DNA of 22,346 nt, taken from IMG/VR virus record IMGVR_UViG_3300021957_000347, positions 1 to 22,346 of that record. The stretch is one strand, 5' to 3'. The notes below the pieces were generated by a model. The model had not been told where the DNA came from and did not search any database. It saw nothing but the letters and a program-made list of their open reading frames with translations. A program made the translations under genes and the position numbers. The stretch's first letter is position 1; every line of letters starts with the position of its first letter. Below, in pieces: positions 20,925 through 22,346 of this stretch. The stretch comes from a virus.

Positions 20925-21557
20925 ATGGCAAATAGAGTAGATTATTTTTATTTCAATTGGGGACCATATCTTTGGTCAACCGAACTAGATAAAAATATCA
21001 TTGATAAATTAAAGTTTGATGGTGAAAAAACAAAAATAGATTATAACAGTACTTTGGCTGGTCACTTAGATAATCAGTTTGGATATGATAAATCAACGCA
21101 AAAATGGTTTGAAAAAGAAACTAAAGAAATTCTTTCCGTATATAGACAAGGACATTGTGAATATCATGGTTTAGAAAATTTCGAAGTTAAATATGAACTT
21201 GTAGATATGTGGATAAACTATATGAAACCTGGCGATTTTAATCCTTCACACACTCACGCAGAGGATTTATCATTTGTAATTTTTTTAGATGTGCCGAAAG
21301 AATTAGATAAAGAAAGACAAGATTTCGTGGGAACATCTACAGCACCAGGTTCTTTATGTTTTAATTATGGCACTCAATCGAAACCTACATGGGCAAGAAC
21401 TGGAGTTCATATTGTGCCAAGGGAAAGGGGCATGTACATATTCCCATCATTATTAGAACATACAGTTGTTCCCTTTAAGTCAGATGTTACCAGAATAAGT
21501 GTTTCTGGCAACTTTAGAATTACTAATAGAGATACCCTTCCAGATAATTATTACTGA
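20925..21557 (+). CDS. 2OG-Fe(II) oxygenase 12 (HxH type, tandem copy 2)
   Basis: A 210-residue paralogue of the preceding gene. AAAGGA (20909-20914) precedes the ATG by ten bases. Shared blocks in order: FNWGPYLW, STLAGHL (also in oxygenase 10), YRQGHCEYHG, DMWINYMKPGDFNPSHTHAEDLSFVIFLDVPKEL with His109 and His111, and GMYIFPSLLEHTVVPF with His179 and Arg190. The pair probably arose by tandem duplication, and the divergence suggests different substrates or long separation. It is the last oxygenase of the window and is followed by a hairpin terminator. Confidence 0.82.
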   Translation: MANRVDYFYFNWGPYLWSTELDKNIIDKLKFDGEKTKIDYNSTLAGHLDNQFGYDKSTQKWFEKETKEILSVYRQGHCEYHGLENFEVKYELVDMWINYMKPGDFNPSHTHAEDLSFVIFLDVPKELDKERQDFVGTSTAPGSLCFNYGTQSKPTWARTGVHIVPRERGMYIFPSLLEHTVVPFKSDVTRISVSGNFRITNRDTLPDNYY

Positions 21558-21558
21558 C

Positions 21559-21606
21559 CCAGTTCCACTCCAAATAGTGGGCTACTGGCACCATAAGTTT
21601 TTTCAT
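21559..21606 (+). terminator. Hairpin terminator after the tandem oxygenases
   Basis: CCAGT and inner CCACT pair with AGTGG and outer ACTGG (21559-21588) around a six-base loop, with small bulges between the two stem parts. A run of six T's follows at 21598-21603, about ten bases after the stem. The T run is rather far for a strict terminator, but location and GC-rich stem support the call. Confidence 0.6.
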
Positions 21607-21624
21607 TTCACCCTCAAAATAGTG

Positions 21625-21630
21625 TATAAT
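21625..21630 (+). promoter_or_regulatory. Probable early promoter (-10 box) for the 134-aa gene
   Basis: An exact TATAAT preceded by AGTG, as in the minus-strand promoter near 11580. The -35 region (21600-21607) is a poor match. The following leader CTATATTATGATGAAAA closely resembles that of the next gene (22131 on), which supports a shared promoter-leader design. Confidence 0.5.
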
Positions 21631-21665
21631 ATAACTATATTATGATGAAAAAGGATGAAAAAAAT

Positions 21666-22070
21666 ATGAACTACCCACTAGATTTCAAATTAGGTAAAGG
21701 CGACAGAGAGTTTGCAGATGCAAACGACAAAGGTCTTGTTGTCAACTATTCAGATGCGGCTGTAAAACTTTGTCATTGGTACAAAGATGATGCTAAAGAA
21801 CATAGTGGTTTTACTTATGTCTACATTGAGTTTGCCTTTGGTTGGTCTCCTGTTGCAGAACTTGAGTTTGACTTTGATGCTGACGGATGGTGGCACGGTT
21901 CATACTTCTTTAATTCAGGCAAAGAAATTTCAGAGTTCTGGCAATCAGAACTAGGCATAAATCTTTATGCTAAAGAACAAGCCGAAAGACAAAAAGAAAT
22001 TGATTCTTTAATCAATGCACATATCTGTGAAGTGTCTGAAGGCATGATGTCATTATCTCATGTGGGATAA
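21666..22070 (+). CDS. Hypothetical protein, early-type unit
   Basis: A 134-residue acidic protein of unknown function. ATG 21666 is chosen because AAGGA at 21651-21655 stands ten bases upstream. In-frame ATGs at 21642 and 21645 lie almost at the predicted transcript start and lack a ribosome binding site. The centre is rich in aromatic residues (YVYIEFAFGWSP, FDFDADGWWHGSYFF), suggesting a compact beta-sheet domain, followed by a helical C-terminus. I recognise no family. It is the first gene after the oxygenase region and is transcribed as a separate unit between two hairpins. Confidence 0.65.
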   Translation: MNYPLDFKLGKGDREFADANDKGLVVNYSDAAVKLCHWYKDDAKEHSGFTYVYIEFAFGWSPVAELEFDFDADGWWHGSYFFNSGKEISEFWQSELGINLYAKEQAERQKEIDSLINAHICEVSEGMMSLSHVG

Positions 22071-22097
22071 TTATTCCATCCAATTAAACGGAATAAT
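22070..22097 (+). other. Hairpin over the stop of the 134-aa gene
   Basis: ATTATTCC and GGAATAAT form a perfect 8-bp stem around a 12-base loop. It begins in the stop codon and ends two bases before the next -35 box. Without a T tract it is not a classical terminator, but it separates two transcription units. Confidence 0.55.
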
Positions 22098-22099
22098 GC

Positions 22100-22127
22100 T
22101 TGACATTAGTCCACTATCTGTTATAAT
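22100..22127 (+). promoter_or_regulatory. Consensus sigma70 promoter for the last gene
   Basis: TTGACA (22100-22105), a 16-base spacer and TATAAT (22122-22127), preceded by GC as at 12221. Start expected near 22134. It marks the beginning of an early-type unit. Confidence 0.85.
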
Positions 22128-22159
22128 GGCTATATATTATGAATAAAGTGAGAAACAAA

Positions 22160-22346
22160 ATGATTAACAAAGAAGCAAAATCTTATCTTGCAAAATTACT
22201 TGCGACTGAAAATATTACTGTTGAACACAGAAAAGTCGAAACTGCCTACTTTGATTTAGGTAATCGACTTCTTGTAGTTCCTATCTGGAAAGAAATGAAC
22301 AATGACATACTTGATATGCTTCTTGCTCACGAGATTGGTCATGCAC
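22160..22346 (+). CDS. Putative metallopeptidase-like protein, N-terminal part (3' end outside window)
   Basis: An open frame running off the window, 62 residues visible. The end shows LLAHEIGHA, an HExxH zinc-binding motif preceded by a helix as in zincin-type metallopeptidases. Before it come KSYLAKLLATENITVEHRKVETAYFDLGNRLLVVPIWKEM, similar in style to a peptidase-like protein seen in marine T4-like phages. Two starts are possible: ATG 22160, taken here because a weak GTGAG precedes it, and in-frame ATG 22139 (seven residues more), which lies close to the predicted transcript start. The rest of the protein, needed to judge the domain layout, is missing. Confidence 0.65.
   Translation, partial: MINKEAKSYLAKLLATENITVEHRKVETAYFDLGNRLLVVPIWKEMNNDILDMLLAHEIGHA

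Noticed and set aside
1-22346. tRNA genes, CRISPR arrays, integrase or attachment sites
   Set aside because: No cloverleaf-like sequence, regularly spaced repeats or recombinase-like protein was seen on either strand.

Overview
This window looks like part of the genome of a T4-like myovirus, most likely from a marine host. The supports are the T4 order of core genes (portal 20, prohead core 67, protease 21, scaffold 22, major capsid 23, then uvsY, uvsW, 55, 47, 46), AT-rich DNA, T4-type late promoters (TATAAATA), and auxiliary genes typical of marine T4-like phages (peptide deformylase, many small 2-oxoglutarate/Fe(II) oxygenases). The host cannot be fixed from this window. A SAR11-type or cyanobacterial host fits, but no photosynthesis gene is present. 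Every supported gene is on the + strand.

Layout. (1) 1-5300 is the head module: the portal C-terminus, a gp67-like core protein, a small gp68-position protein, three small beta-rich proteins that resemble each other, a 61-aa basic protein, protease gp21, scaffold gp22 and capsid gp23, closed by a strong UUCG terminator. (2) 5379-11535 holds a conserved 111-aa protein, a gp19-family tail-tube protein, UvsY, UvsW and a 149-aa unknown, with five oxygenases placed between them. (3) 11628-18033 holds a small basic protein, late sigma factor gp55 and the recombination nuclease pair gp47/gp46, again with an oxygenase in nearly every junction. (4) 18035-21557 holds peptide deformylase, a GNAT-type acetyltransferase overlapping a DNA methyltransferase, and two tandem oxygenase paralogues. 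(5) From 21559 the style changes to short units, each with a hairpin and a sigma70-like promoter: an unknown gene, then the start of a metallopeptidase-like gene cut by the window end.

The outstanding feature is twelve oxygenase-like genes, about 7 kb or nearly a third of the window, threaded one or two at a time between core replication, recombination and transcription genes. They fall into an HxD/E group (five) and an HxH group (seven). They are joined to their neighbours by 1-26 nt overlaps (TAATG, ATGA), so they look translationally coupled. At least one carries a clear scar of insertion: the first 20 nt of the tail-tube gene are present twice, before and after the oxygenase at 5736-6275, leaving a dead copy of the tail-tube start. 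A second oxygenase (8471) is flanked by an imperfect repeat of the junction, and weaker hints exist elsewhere. This suggests a repeated process by which small enzyme genes enter start/stop junctions of the core operon.

Transcription signals: late promoters precede gp22, the 111-aa gene and the oxygenase at 6912. Consensus sigma70 promoters precede the gp55 unit and the last gene, and one consensus promoter points leftward, antisense to the 149-aa gene. No tRNA, CRISPR, insertion sequence, integrase or homing endonuclease was seen, and no stretch over 300 bases lacks a gene.
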